A DNA stretch of 64,000 bases from Streptococcus constellatus (lineage in GTDB: Bacteria > Bacillota > Bacilli > Lactobacillales > Streptococcaceae), in the NCBI RefSeq assembly GCF_902167705.1, contig NZ_CABHMZ010000013.1:1-64000 (forward strand), in the 5' to 3' direction. Position 1 is the first letter of the stretch, and each line of letters starts with the position of its first letter. The notes beneath the pieces were generated by a model. That model saw only the letters and a program-made list of their open reading frames with translations. It made no database searches and was not told the origin of the DNA. Shown here in pieces: positions 16,662 through 27,641 of this stretch. The position numbers and the translations under genes are program-made.

Positions 16662-17195
16662 ATGACTTTATCAGGACTTATTGTTTTAGCGGTGTTTATA
16701 TTTCGGTTGGTATTTCTAAAAATATCAATGAAGAATGAGAAAGCGATATTGGCAAATGGTGGGCGCGAATATGGCGTGCAAAATACCAAGTATATCACTA
16801 TTCTTCACATTTTATTTTACCTTTCTTGCTTTGCTGAAGCTACGATACGTCAGGTTCGGTTTGACGCACTTAGTGCTATAGGTTTGGGGCTATTGCTATT
16901 TTCAATGTTTATGCTCTATGTTGTGACGCAATTATTAGGGGACATTTGGACAGTGAAATTGATGCTTGTAAACGATCATAAATTTGTTGATCATTGGCTT
17001 TTCCGCTATGTCAAACACCCAAATTATTTCTTGAATATCGTTCCAGAGTTGATTGGTTTAGCATTACTTTGTCATGCACTAATTTCATTTTGTATTCTAT
17101 TTCCTCTGTATGCGGTAGTTTTGTATAATCGCATCAAGGAAGAAGAGAAACTGCTCAAAGAAGTCATTATCCCAAATGGTATTGCGCAGAAGTAA
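16662..17195 (+). CDS. Isoprenylcysteine carboxyl methyltransferase-family membrane protein
   Basis: A 177-residue membrane protein with about four or five hydrophobic segments. The C-terminal half has the family core HWLFRYVKHPNYFLNIVPEL (His-Pro-Asn motif) and the terminal RIKEEEKLL that recalls the ICMT motif for S-adenosylmethionine and substrate binding. Bacteria do not prenylate proteins this way, so the substrate is unknown. It has its own promoter and no obvious role in sugar use, sitting between lacC and lacT as an apparent passenger. Confidence 0.75.
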   Translation: MTLSGLIVLAVFIFRLVFLKISMKNEKAILANGGREYGVQNTKYITILHILFYLSCFAEATIRQVRFDALSAIGLGLLLFSMFMLYVVTQLLGDIWTVKLMLVNDHKFVDHWLFRYVKHPNYFLNIVPELIGLALLCHALISFCILFPLYAVVLYNRIKEEEKLLKEVIIPNGIAQK

Positions 17196-17227
17196 GTTAT
17201 TTTTTTAAGTGTAGAATGAAAGATTTT

Positions 17228-17261
17228 AAATTTATACAAATTATCCATTTTGTATAAATTT
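17228..17261. promoter_or_regulatory. Perfect 13-bp inverted repeat upstream of lacT
   Basis: AAATTTATACAAA (17228-17240) and TTTGTATAAATTT (17249-17261) are exact inverted copies with an 8-bp spacer. It may be an AT-rich terminator of the preceding gene or an operator upstream of the lacT promoter. Confidence 0.6.
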
Positions 17262-17284
17262 TTAAAAAATAAAGTAGGAAAGGG

Positions 17285-17313
17285 TTTACAAAAGTTTGAA
17301 AATGTGTTAAACT
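17285..17313 (+). promoter_or_regulatory. lacTGFE promoter
   Basis: TTTACA (17285-17290) and TAAACT (17308-17313) with a 17-bp spacer. A degenerate cre (13 of 15 matches on the minus strand, 17278-17292) overlaps the -35, so CcpA control is possible but less certain than at the galactose PTS promoter. Confidence 0.7.
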
Positions 17314-17338
17314 CTATTCATAAAGTTAAATAAAACAT

Positions 17339-17367
17339 GGATTGTAACTAAGAAATTAGGCGAGACC
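17339..17367 (+). promoter_or_regulatory. Ribonucleic antiterminator (RAT) for LacT
   Basis: The 29-base stretch begins GGATTGTAACTAAG and ends AATTAGGCGAGACC. This is the BglG/LacT target pattern GGATTGT-ACT...AGGC-A-ACC. Its 3' end overlaps the 5' arm of the following terminator, so folding of the two is mutually exclusive. Confidence 0.85.
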
Positions 17368-17413
17368 ATAAATGACCCAAGTAAAAAATCTTGGTTTGTT
17401 TATGGCTTTTTTA
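17366..17413 (+). terminator. LacT-controlled terminator
   Basis: CCATAAA and CCCAAG on the left pair with CTTGG and TTTATGG on the right, then six T follow. LacT bound to the overlapping RAT would keep this hairpin from forming and let transcription reach lacT-lacG-lacF-lacE. Confidence 0.85.
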
Positions 17414-17449
17414 TGTTTTACAGAAAGATTGTTAGGAAGGAGGACACGA

Positions 17450-19697
<2,248 letters not shown>

Positions 19698-19710
19698 GAA
19701 GGGAGATAAG

Positions 19711-20034
19711 ATGAATAAAAACGAATTACAAATGTTGGGATTTGAAATCGTAGCTTATTCGGGGGATGCACGTAGTTGTTTGCTGAATTTGCTGAAAGAG
19801 GTTCGTCAAGGGAATTTTACAAATGTAGATGCTGCTTTAAAAGAAGCAGATGAAAATTTGAATTTAGCCCACAATTCACAAACGCAGATTTTAGCACAAG
19901 AAGCAGCTGGGGAAGATTTAGATTTAGGATTTATCTTTATTCACGGTCAAGATCATTTGATGACGACATTATTGTTAAAAGAATTAATCATAGATTTTAT
20001 TGAATTATATAAAAATCAATACAAGGAGGACTAA
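19711..20034 (+). CDS. lacF: PTS lactose-specific EIIA
   Basis: A 107-residue all-helical EIIA of the lactose/cellobiose family that moves phosphate from HPr to the IIB domain of LacE. The phosphorylated histidine lies in the conserved FIHGQDHLMTT near residue 77, and a second family motif NLAHNSQTQI occurs near residue 52. It is 13 bp after lacG, and its 3' end carries the ribosome site of lacE. The short gene and sequence are standard for LacF. Confidence 0.96.
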   Translation: MNKNELQMLGFEIVAYSGDARSCLLNLLKEVRQGNFTNVDAALKEADENLNLAHNSQTQILAQEAAGEDLDLGFIFIHGQDHLMTTLLLKELIIDFIELYKNQYKED

Positions 20035-20038
20035 TTCC

Positions 20039-21694
20039 ATGAACGGAATTATCAAACAAATCGAGAAAGGAAAACCTTTCTTTGAAAAAATATCACGCAA
20101 TATTTATCTGGGTGCTATTCGTGACGGCTTTTTAGCCGCCATGCCTGCAATTTTATTTTCAAGTATTTTTATCTTGCTAGCAGCAATTCCAGAAATTTTT
20201 GGATTTAAGTTGCCAAATGACGTTTCCACCTGGCTTTGGAAAGTATATGGCTATTCTATGGGTGTAGTAGCTATTCTCGTGTCCGCAACGACCGCTCGTT
20301 GTTTGTCAGAATCAATGAACCGCAATATGCCGACCAACAAGACTATCAATTCGGTTTCTGTTATGTTGGCTTCCATTGTGAGCTTCCTCCTTTTAAGTGT
20401 GGATCAAATTGAAAACGGTTTAGCCAATGGCTACATGGGAACAAAAGGGATTTTAGCAGCTTTTGTAGCAGCTTTTATCACGGTGAATGTTTATAAATTC
20501 TGTGTATTGAAAGACATTACTATTAAGATGCCAAAAGAAGTTCCTGGAACGATTTCTCAAACTTTCCGTGACGTCTTTCCATTTTCATTTGCAGTATTTG
20601 CTGCTGTCCTGATTGATACAATCGTACGTTATTTCTTTGGGCATTCATTTGCAGAAGCTGTTATCACGCTTCTCCAACCTTTGTTTACCGCAGCTGATGG
20701 CTATTTAGGAATTTCAATTATTTGGGGAGCAATGGCGCTCTTCTGGTTTGTTGGTGTGCATGGTCCTTCAATTGTAGAACCAGCTATTGTCGCGATTATT
20801 TATGCAAATGTGGAAACAAATTTACAGTTGGTAAAAGCAGGTCATCATGCTTCAAACGTGTTGACAGTTGGACTTGGAAACTTCGTTGGCACAATGGGTG
20901 GTACAGGTGCAACATTGGTTGTTCCATTCCTCTTCATGCTCTTTGCAAAATCTAAGCAATTAAAAGCTGTCGGAAAAGCTTCCTTTGTTCCGGTTTGTTT
21001 TGCAGTCAATGAACCATTGTTGTTTGCAACACCGATTATTTTAAATCCTTATTTCTTTTTTCCATTTTTAATCACTCCAATGATCAATGTTTGTGCTTTC
21101 AAGTTCTTTGTTGATGTGTTAGGTATGAACAGTTTTATGTATGTCCTTCCTTGGGCAACACCAGCACCGATTGGCTTGATTTTAGGTACGGGTGCAGGAA
21201 TCTTATCTATTGTGTTGATGCTGTTGTTGATCGTAGTTGATTCTCTCATCTACCTTCCATTTATCAAAGCGTACGATGATTCATTAGTAGAAGAAGAAGC
21301 GAAAAAGGCAGAAGTGATTGAGCTTGAAGAAGCAGCAGAAGCTGAAATAGACGATCAAATTCAAGCGGTTGCAGATGGAAAGCATCATAATATTTTGGTT
21401 CTATGTGCCGGTGCAGGGACAAGCGCCATGCTAGCAAATGCACTAACAGAAGGTGCAGCAGAACTAGGCATAGACCTCAGTTCAACAGCTGGTGCTTATG
21501 GTTCGCACTACGATATTATGAAAGATTTTGACATGATTGTGCTAGCTCCACAAGTCAATTCTTACTATGAAGATATTAAGAAAGATACGGATAAATTGGG
21601 CATCAAACTTGTTGCGACAAAAGGTGCTGAATATATCAAATTGACGCGTGATCCTAAAGGTGCTGTGCAATTCGTTCTTTCGCATTTTGAATAA
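20039..21694 (+). CDS. lacE: PTS lactose-specific EIICB
   Basis: LacE carries lactose (and probably galacto-oligosaccharides) into the cell with phosphorylation. The 551-residue protein has an N-terminal IIC membrane domain of about ten segments (to residue 415), with the family motifs VGVHGPSIVEP and NEPLLFATPI, and a C-terminal IIB domain whose phosphocysteine is in VLCAGAGTSAML near residue 465. An acidic, Glu/Ala-rich linker joins them. The start ATG 20039 follows AAGGAGGA within the end of lacF; an in-frame start 13 codons upstream is inside lacF and unlikely. A strong hairpin follows. Confidence 0.96.
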   Translation: MNGIIKQIEKGKPFFEKISRNIYLGAIRDGFLAAMPAILFSSIFILLAAIPEIFGFKLPNDVSTWLWKVYGYSMGVVAILVSATTARCLSESMNRNMPTNKTINSVSVMLASIVSFLLLSVDQIENGLANGYMGTKGILAAFVAAFITVNVYKFCVLKDITIKMPKEVPGTISQTFRDVFPFSFAVFAAVLIDTIVRYFFGHSFAEAVITLLQPLFTAADGYLGISIIWGAMALFWFVGVHGPSIVEPAIVAIIYANVETNLQLVKAGHHASNVLTVGLGNFVGTMGGTGATLVVPFLFMLFAKSKQLKAVGKASFVPVCFAVNEPLLFATPIILNPYFFFPFLITPMINVCAFKFFVDVLGMNSFMYVLPWATPAPIGLILGTGAGILSIVLMLLLIVVDSLIYLPFIKAYDDSLVEEEAKKAEVIELEEAAEAEIDDQIQAVADGKHHNILVLCAGAGTSAMLANALTEGAAELGIDLSSTAGAYGSHYDIMKDFDMIVLAPQVNSYYEDIKKDTDKLGIKLVATKGAEYIKLTRDPKGAVQFVLSHFE

Positions 21695-21709
21695 CTAGCC
21701 TTCTTATAA

Positions 21710-21771
21710 AATGTTCGTTTAAAAACTGATAAAACCTATTTCTTGTTTTATCAGTTTTTTAAAACGAACAC
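21710..21771 (+). terminator. Long hairpin terminator between lacE and the galactanase gene
   Basis: TGTTCGTTTAAAAACTGAT and its near-inverse ATCAGTTTTTTAAAACGAAC flank an inner GATAAAAC/GTTTTATC stem with a 9-nt loop, giving a stem of more than 20 bp containing a T-run. No clear promoter follows, so galactanase expression may depend on readthrough. Confidence 0.75.
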
Positions 21772-21806
21772 TAAAATATTAAACTAAATAGAAATGGGAA
21801 AACTGT

Positions 21807-24035
21807 ATGAAAATAGGATTAAGATTATCGCTTGTTTTTGCTGCTAGTCTTTGTTTGCTTGGAGGAGTCATTCCTATTAAAGCTAATGAAAATACTAAAA
21901 TACGTGTTGATAAAGTAGAAAATTTATCATCTGATTTTATCATGGGGACGGATATTTCAACAGTAATTGCTCAAGAACAAAGTGGTGTAGAGTACAAAGA
22001 TGAAAATGGGAATGTCAAAGATATCTTTGATATTTTGAAAGAAAATGGTGTGAATTATATTCGTGTCAGAGTATGGAATAATCCTTATGATCATAACGGA
22101 CATGGTTATGGCGCTGGAAATAGCGATATAGAAAAGGCGATTGAGATTGGCAAACGAGCTACAGCACATGGTATGCGGCTACTAGTGGACTTTCATTATT
22201 CAGATTTTTGGGCTGATCCAGGACGTCAAGTTCCACCAAAAGATTGGACAAATATGAATGTGTCTGAAAAATCAGAGGCTTTATATCAATACACCAAAGC
22301 TAGTCTTGAAAAAATAAAAGCAGCTGGTGTCGATGTTGGAATGGTTCAAGTTGGTAATGAAACAACGAGTAGCGGGATAGCAGGTGAAGCAGGAGAGGAA
22401 CGCTATCAGTTGTTTGCAGCAGGCGCCAAAGCAGTGCGAGAAGTGGATGCAACTATACTGATAGCTTTTCATTTTACCAACCCAGATAAAACGGAAACGA
22501 TACTGAATTACGCAAAAGGTTTATCAGATCACCATATTGATTATGATGTATTTGCTACTAGTTATTATAGTTTTTGGCATGGTAATTTAGATAATCTGAC
22601 TTCAGTTTTAAAGACAGTGACCGAAAAGTATGGGAAAAAGACACTTGTAGCAGAGACTTCTTATGCCTATACATTAGAAGATGGAGATGGTCAACAAAAT
22701 GTTATCCGAACACAAAATCAAATGCTGGTAGGTGGTTATCCTGCCTCTGTTCAGGGACAATCGCATGCCTTACGAGATGTCATTGATGCAGCGAATAAAG
22801 CAAGTACATTAGGCATCTTTTATTGGGAACCAGCTTGGACACCGGTTAGTTCCAAAGGAAAAGAAGTAAATACATCTATTTGGGAGAAATACGGTTCGGG
22901 CTGGGCTTCTAGTGCCGCCATTGGGTATGATCCAAATGTCAATCAGGAAAATTACGGTGGCTCTGAATGGGATAATCAAGCATTGTTTGATTTTACAGGA
23001 AAAGCTTTGCCGTCACTTGCGACATTTAAATATGTTTATACTGGGTTGAATACAAATCTAGAATATGATAAGAATGAAGAAACAGAGCTGCAAGAGAGTT
23101 TGTTATCAAATTCTAGCTTTGAGGAAGAAGATCTTTCAGATTATACTTTTAACGATTTTATCAAGCGTAGACAAGACACGCCTAAAACAGGCAAGTATGC
23201 CATGAATTTCTACAATGGCACAAGCGATTATACAACTGGCGTTGAAAGAAAGGTAACACTTCCAGCAGGAACTTATCAATTTTCTGCTCAAATTCAAGGT
23301 GGTGATACAAATGCTTCAGAAGATATTTATGCTTTTGCTCGTGCTGAGGCAGTAAATGTTCAAAGTGAAAAAGTCAAACTAGCTGGTTGGTCAAATTGGC
23401 AGACAGCGAAATTGAACTTTACACTAACAAAAGAGACAGAGGTGACACTGGGAGTATTTGTGAAAGCAAATAAAGGTTCATGGGGAACAATTGACGATTT
23501 GCTTTTAACCAGAGAAGGAGTAGATAAGACAAAGTTGGAAACCGCTCTTTCTTCGGCAAAAGAAAAATTAGCGGAAACTATGCATTATACAAAGGATTCA
23601 CTTGCGAACTTAAAAGAACAAGTAGAAGAGGCGCAAGCTATTTTACAAAAAGATGATGCGACACAAGCAGAGATTGATGCAGAATGTGAAGCATTACAGA
23701 CTGCTATTCAAGCCCTTGTACCACTAGAAAATCAATCTTCATCTAATGTTCAGCATGAAGATGGTAAAAAAACAAAGGAAAATTCTAATAATAAAGAACA
23801 AAAAGGAGAAAACTCCCATGCTGGGTTGACAGATTCTGATTCGTCTAATAAAAATGGGAAGTCTTCTCAAACGAATAGGAACAAGGGAACTTTGCCTACT
23901 ACAAGTGACAAAAAATTAGCTAAAACCAAAGAATTATTACCAAGTACAGGAACTAGCATGTCATATTTAGCTGGTATCGGTGTTGTTTTTCTGAGTGTAT
24001 TTGTTGCTGTCATTTCTAAGAAAAATAACCAATAA
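21807..24035 (+). CDS. LPXTG-anchored GH53 endo-beta-1,4-galactanase
   Basis: A 742-residue secreted wall enzyme that should cut beta-1,4-galactan, the side chain of plant pectin, to galacto-oligosaccharides. Order: signal peptide (about 1-26, ending IKANE); GH53 domain (about 40-400) with acid/base glutamate in MVQVGNETTSSG and nucleophile in TLVAETSYAY; a beta-sandwich with galactan-binding (CBM61-like) character (about 430-570); a helical FIVAR-like segment (about 575-640); a Ser/Asn/Lys-rich linker; sortase signal LPSTG, hydrophobic helix and KKNNQ tail. It follows lacE, so products could feed LacEF and LacG. The linkage with lac genes is the main clue to substrate; the CBM assignment is tentative. 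Confidence 0.9.
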   Translation: MKIGLRLSLVFAASLCLLGGVIPIKANENTKIRVDKVENLSSDFIMGTDISTVIAQEQSGVEYKDENGNVKDIFDILKENGVNYIRVRVWNNPYDHNGHGYGAGNSDIEKAIEIGKRATAHGMRLLVDFHYSDFWADPGRQVPPKDWTNMNVSEKSEALYQYTKASLEKIKAAGVDVGMVQVGNETTSSGIAGEAGEERYQLFAAGAKAVREVDATILIAFHFTNPDKTETILNYAKGLSDHHIDYDVFATSYYSFWHGNLDNLTSVLKTVTEKYGKKTLVAETSYAYTLEDGDGQQNVIRTQNQMLVGGYPASVQGQSHALRDVIDAANKASTLGIFYWEPAWTPVSSKGKEVNTSIWEKYGSGWASSAAIGYDPNVNQENYGGSEWDNQALFDFTGKALPSLATFKYVYTGLNTNLEYDKNEETELQESLLSNSSFEEEDLSDYTFNDFIKRRQDTPKTGKYAMNFYNGTSDYTTGVERKVTLPAGTYQFSAQIQGGDTNASEDIYAFARAEAVNVQSEKVKLAGWSNWQTAKLNFTLTKETEVTLGVFVKANKGSWGTIDDLLLTREGVDKTKLETALSSAKEKLAETMHYTKDSLANLKEQVEEAQAILQKDDATQAEIDAECEALQTAIQALVPLENQSSSNVQHEDGKKTKENSNNKEQKGENSHAGLTDSDSSNKNGKSSQTNRNKGTLPTTSDKKLAKTKELLPSTGTSMSYLAGIGVVFLSVFVAVISKKNNQ

Positions 24036-24044
24036 ATCATTGTA

Positions 24045-24078
24045 AAAAAGTAGAAAGACCTCCCGCTTTCTACTTTTT
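24045..24078. terminator. Bidirectional terminator between galactanase and GIY-YIG genes
   Basis: AAAAAGTAGAAAG pairs with CTTTCTACTTTTT around an 8-nt loop, with T-runs for both convergent transcripts. Confidence 0.85.
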
Positions 24079-24327
24079 CTTATCTGCAATATATTCTAAT
24101 TTTTGTTGTCGTGTTTTTCTTTTAAAGAGGGCCTCGGCTGACATGGCAGAAGGTTTGTCGGGAAATTCTTCTTGATACAAAAGAGTAACAGGTAATCGTG
24201 CACGGGTATATTTGGCGCCTTTTCCAGCATTATGTGTGTCTACTCGTTTTTTGACATCGGTCGTATACCCTGTGTAGAGAGAGCCATCGGAACATTCCAG
24301 AACGTACATATAGGCTTTAATTTCCAT
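24070..24327 (-). CDS. GIY-YIG domain protein (UPF0213/YhbQ type)
   Basis: An 85-residue single-domain protein with the GIY-YIG nuclease core: [19 protein letters not shown] at the start, then [13 protein letters not shown] and a conserved late glutamate ([11 protein letters not shown]). Small stand-alone members have been linked to DNA repair or structure-specific cleavage, but the role is not settled. The longer open frame starts within the preceding gene; MEIKAYMYV at 24327 is the family start, leaving an 11-bp overlap with the methyltransferase gene and implying coupled translation. Confidence 0.88.
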   Translation of the reverse strand: MEIKAYMYVLECSDGSLYTGYTTDVKKRVDTHNAGKGAKYTRARLPVTLLYQEEFPDKPSAMSAEALFKRKTRQQKLEYIADKKK

Positions 24328-25063
24328 AGTAAATCTCATGAATTTCTGGAGTGTAGCTGCCATCTTCATTATGAATGAAAAGCGGTGGCAGGATTTTTAG
24401 ACCATCACGAGAACCATCTTTAATAGCTTCAATGAGGAGCATATTGGCTTCGCGATTTGCTTTTGGGTAAACAAATTGAATGCGTTTTGGTGCTAAATTG
24501 TGAGCAGTCATAGTGTCAACAATATCAAGGAATCGTTCGGGACGATGAACTATTGCTAAGCGTCCGTTGGATTTCAAGACCCGTTGGGAAATTTGACAGA
24601 TTTCTTCCAGATTTGTCGCAATTTCATGCCGTGCAAGCAGATAGTGTTGACTTGCGTTGAGATTAGAATGCTCATCTACTTTGAAATAAGGCGGATTGCA
24701 GAGGATCATGTCCACTTTGCTACCGTCGATATAGTGGGTGAGATATTTCAAATCATCTTGAATGACCTGCATTTGGTGGGTTAAACCATTTAGCTCAATA
24801 GAGCGCTCTGCCATATCTGCCAGTCTCTCTTGAATTTCAACTGCTATGATTTGAGCCTTGGTTCGGGTGCTTGCAAAAAGCCCAACGGCACCATTTCCAG
24901 CACAAAGCTCCACGATAAGACCACGTTTAGGTAAATTTGGAAAGCGAGAGAGGAGCACGCTATCTACTGAGTAGCTAAAGACCTCTCGATTTTGAATAAT
25001 TTTGACGTCAGTAGAAAAGAGCTGATTGACTCGCTCACCGTCTTTTAAAAGAATTTCTGCCAT
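24317..25063 (-). CDS. tRNA1(Val) A37 N6-methyltransferase family protein
   Basis: A 248-residue class I SAM-dependent methyltransferase of the TrmN6/YfiC group. The SAM site is in [17 protein letters not shown] near residue 49, and the catalytic N6-adenine motif NPPYF lies near residue 125. It would methylate adenine 37 of a tRNA. On the minus strand an extended -10 (TGGTATAAT) ends only 8 bases before the ATG, so the mRNA may be almost leaderless, although AAGGAT lies between. It overlaps the GIY-YIG gene, a pairing common in Firmicutes. Confidence 0.9.
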   Translation of the reverse strand: MAEILLKDGERVNQLFSTDVKIIQNREVFSYSVDSVLLSRFPNLPKRGLIVELCAGNGAVGLFASTRTKAQIIAVEIQERLADMAERSIELNGLTHQMQVIQDDLKYLTHYIDGSKVDMILCNPPYFKVDEHSNLNASQHYLLARHEIATNLEEICQISQRVLKSNGRLAIVHRPERFLDIVDTMTAHNLAPKRIQFVYPKANREANMLLIEAIKDGSRDGLKILPPLFIHNEDGSYTPEIHEIYYGN

Positions 25064-25071
25064 ATATCCTT

Positions 25072-25080
25072 ATTATACCA
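25072..25080 (-). promoter_or_regulatory. Extended -10 close to the start of the tRNA methyltransferase gene
   Basis: TGGTATAAT on the minus strand is followed by 8 bases and then ATG (25063). The transcription start would fall at or within a base or two of the start codon. Confidence 0.6.
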
Positions 25081-25168
25081 TGATGTAGAGGAAAAGAAGC
25101 AACAAAAATAAGTGGTAAGACAAAAATGTACGGTTTTTCTTACTGCTTATAGGTATTATTCTTAAGAT

Positions 25169-27511
25169 TTATAAACTTTGCTCCCGTTTGTTCTGTATGT
25201 GTGTCACGACAATAAAAATAATTGTAAATAAAATCATCAAAATGATATAGATTGGGAAGCTATTGCTGGTTAGAGTAGCGATTTCGATGTACTTTTGCAG
25301 GAGAACGGCTGTTCCAAAGAAGCCAATGAGTGACCAGAGGATCAGCAGAATCCGCCAGAGATTGAGTGGCAGGCAGGCACGAACAACAGATAGAAAGCCG
25401 ATAGAGCCTAATAAATAATAAAGTAGAGTTGAGATTTCCACCTGTGACCAGCCATGCAGCTCACCGAAAATATTGACAAATAAAACGCTAAAGACGACCA
25501 TTAAACCGCTAGGTAGCGCCTTGAAAATTGCTTTTTTAAGGAAATCTTGTTCAACAGGTTTGATATTCCGCTCAAAGGTGAGGACAAAGGGCGGTAAACC
25601 TTCAACAAATTGGTCAATCAAGGTGATTTGAATGGGGATAAATGGAAAGACTAAGAGCCATTCTGCTCGACCCAGTAAGATACTGGAAATACAAATGATT
25701 GTCAAAATGAACGAATAAGTTGTTTTAATAAGGAAAATTGGTGCAATGCGGGCGATATTATTAACAACACGGCGTCCTTCAAAGAGAATTTCAGGGACAT
25801 CGTTAAAATCAGAATTAAGCAACACCAGATTGGCAACTTGTCGTGTTGCAGGATCCCCTTCAGCCATGGCAATGGAGCAGTCTGCTTCCCGTAAGGCTAG
25901 AATATCATTGACTCCGTCACCAGTCATTGCTGTGGTATGCCCTGCTTTTTTCAGGGTTTGAATGATAAGTTTCTTTTGATGAGGAGAAACGCGGCCAAAG
26001 ATAGCTGTCTTTTCTGTCAACTCAATCAATTCTTGATCCGTTACTTTTGAACAGTCAACATAACTTTGGTAATTTGAAAAACCAGCTTTTGCAGCAATGT
26101 TTGATACAGTAATTGGATTGTCACCTGAGATGATTTTTAAGCCCACTTCTTGTGAGCGTAAGTATTCCAAAGTATCAGCTGCTCCGTCACGAATCGGATC
26201 TGTGATTTCTAAAATGGCAATGGGTTGAATGCTACTTGGTAAGTGAATGTGTTTATGGTCAATGCGTTCAGGACTAATAGCTAAAGCGAGCACACGCGAA
26301 CCACGCTTTTGAGCTTCCTGTGCTAGCTCAATTTCTTCATGAAAGAGCATTTCAGGCGCACCGAGAAAGACAGTACCTAAGTTCGACATTTCCATAGCTC
26401 CCCATTTACGGTCACTCGAAAATGGAATCATATTACTTGTTTGATAGTCAGTCGGAGTAGTAAATTGCTTGCGAATGGCTTGGGCAGTTGGATTATTGTC
26501 ATCGCTTGCAGTGATATAAGCACTAAGAATATCAGAGATGGCTTGTTCTGAAAAATCTTCTGTGAGTGGGCTGACTGTTTCAACATGCATTTTTCCTTGT
26601 GTAATGGTACCTGTCTTATCAAGACAGAGCATATCAACACGGGCCAATGTTTCAACGGAGTACATTTCTTGTACGAGGACTTTTCGTAAGCCCAGCTTGA
26701 TGACAGCTGTTAAAAGAGAAGTAATCGTTAAAAGAGCAATTCCTTTTGGCAACATTCCCAGAAGAGCTGTCGAAGTATTGACAACCGAATCTTTGACAGG
26801 CAAGTGTTTTACCAAAAGTGCTTCTAGAAAGAGCGCAATTCCGAAAGGGATAATGATTTTTCCTGTAAAACCTGCAATCCTGTCCATGGATTTCATGATA
26901 CGAGAATTGATTGGTTTGACAGTCTTAGCCTCTAGCATCAGTTTAGAAGCATAATTATCAGAGCCTACATGAGTGATTTTAGCAATAACACGCCCGCTGG
27001 CAAGAAAACTTCCTGAGAGCAATTGCTCCCCAATCTCCTTTTGAACAAGGTCACTTTCACCTGTCAACATGGCTTCGTTCACTTCTGCAAAACCGTCTAA
27101 AACAGTTGCGTCACTTGGAATTTGCTCACCTGCGGTCAAACGAATCACATCGCCTAGAACCAATTCTTCTGGGTCAATAGATGTGGTTTGCCTGTCACGG
27201 ATAACACTAATCTTTTCTTTATTTAAGAGATTGAGCTTGTCAACCATGTGCTTGGCGCGCAATTCGGTGACAATTCCAGAGAGGGCATTGAAGCAGATAA
27301 CGGCGAAGAAGACCAGATTGCTCCATGCTTGTACAGTAACGAGTGCCACAGCAATGGCAAAATTTAACGCATTAAACAACGTAAAAACATTACGCTTGAC
27401 GATTTGCCAGGTGCTTGTACTCGTATTGGCTGTAAAATTATTGGTAAGTCCTTGTGCAATTTTTTCTTGGACTTGCTGGTGGGTTAATCCCGTAAATTCT
27501 TTCATGTTCAT
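25169..27511 (-). CDS. Cation-transporting P-type ATPase (CtpE-like)
   Basis: A 780-residue HAD-type ion pump. It has the actuator motif MLTGESD near residue 150, the phosphorylation site CLDKTGTITQGKM near residue 300 and the hinge motif AMTGDGVNDILAL near residue 530. There are about ten membrane helices, four in the N-terminal half and six at the end. No metal-binding CxxC or CPC is present, so it is not a heavy-metal pump. The overall form resembles CtpE-type or calcium/magnesium P-type ATPases; the ion is not determined. The chosen start MNMKEFTG lies 7 bases after an extended -10, suggesting a leaderless message; no ribosome site is visible. Confidence 0.88.
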   Translation of the reverse strand: MNMKEFTGLTHQQVQEKIAQGLTNNFTANTSTSTWQIVKRNVFTLFNALNFAIAVALVTVQAWSNLVFFAVICFNALSGIVTELRAKHMVDKLNLLNKEKISVIRDRQTTSIDPEELVLGDVIRLTAGEQIPSDATVLDGFAEVNEAMLTGESDLVQKEIGEQLLSGSFLASGRVIAKITHVGSDNYASKLMLEAKTVKPINSRIMKSMDRIAGFTGKIIIPFGIALFLEALLVKHLPVKDSVVNTSTALLGMLPKGIALLTITSLLTAVIKLGLRKVLVQEMYSVETLARVDMLCLDKTGTITQGKMHVETVSPLTEDFSEQAISDILSAYITASDDNNPTAQAIRKQFTTPTDYQTSNMIPFSSDRKWGAMEMSNLGTVFLGAPEMLFHEEIELAQEAQKRGSRVLALAISPERIDHKHIHLPSSIQPIAILEITDPIRDGAADTLEYLRSQEVGLKIISGDNPITVSNIAAKAGFSNYQSYVDCSKVTDQELIELTEKTAIFGRVSPHQKKLIIQTLKKAGHTTAMTGDGVNDILALREADCSIAMAEGDPATRQVANLVLLNSDFNDVPEILFEGRRVVNNIARIAPIFLIKTTYSFILTIICISSILLGRAEWLLVFPFIPIQITLIDQFVEGLPPFVLTFERNIKPVEQDFLKKAIFKALPSGLMVVFSVLFVNIFGELHGWSQVEISTLLYYLLGSIGFLSVVRACLPLNLWRILLILWSLIGFFGTAVLLQKYIEIATLTSNSFPIYIILMILFTIIFIVVTHIQNKREQSL

Positions 27512-27518
27512 GAGGATA

Positions 27519-27527
27519 ATCATACCA
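27519..27527 (-). promoter_or_regulatory. Extended -10 of the P-type ATPase gene (leaderless architecture)
   Basis: TGGTATGAT on the minus strand is followed by seven bases and ATG 27511. There is no Shine-Dalgarno sequence. The geometry is the same as at uvrC. Confidence 0.6.
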
Positions 27528-27587
27528 TTTTTTTAATAAAATTTCTAATAGAATCTATTCAGCTGCGACAGTTTTATGGCGAAAAAG

Positions 27588-27617
27588 TTTGCGAGCAGGC
27601 ATTGGATAAGGTATAAT
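27588..27617 (+). promoter_or_regulatory. Promoter of the acyltransferase gene
   Basis: TTGCGA (27588-27593) and TATAAT (27612-27617) are 18 bp apart. This places the mRNA start after upstream in-frame ATG codons and supports the start at 27642. Confidence 0.65.
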
Positions 27618-27641
27618 GGAAGAAATAAGAAGGGAGAGCCT

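Noticed and set aside
27069..27536. 155-codon frame opposite the P-type ATPase gene
   Set aside because: It is antisense to a well-supported gene, lacks a ribosome site and has no recognisable domain.
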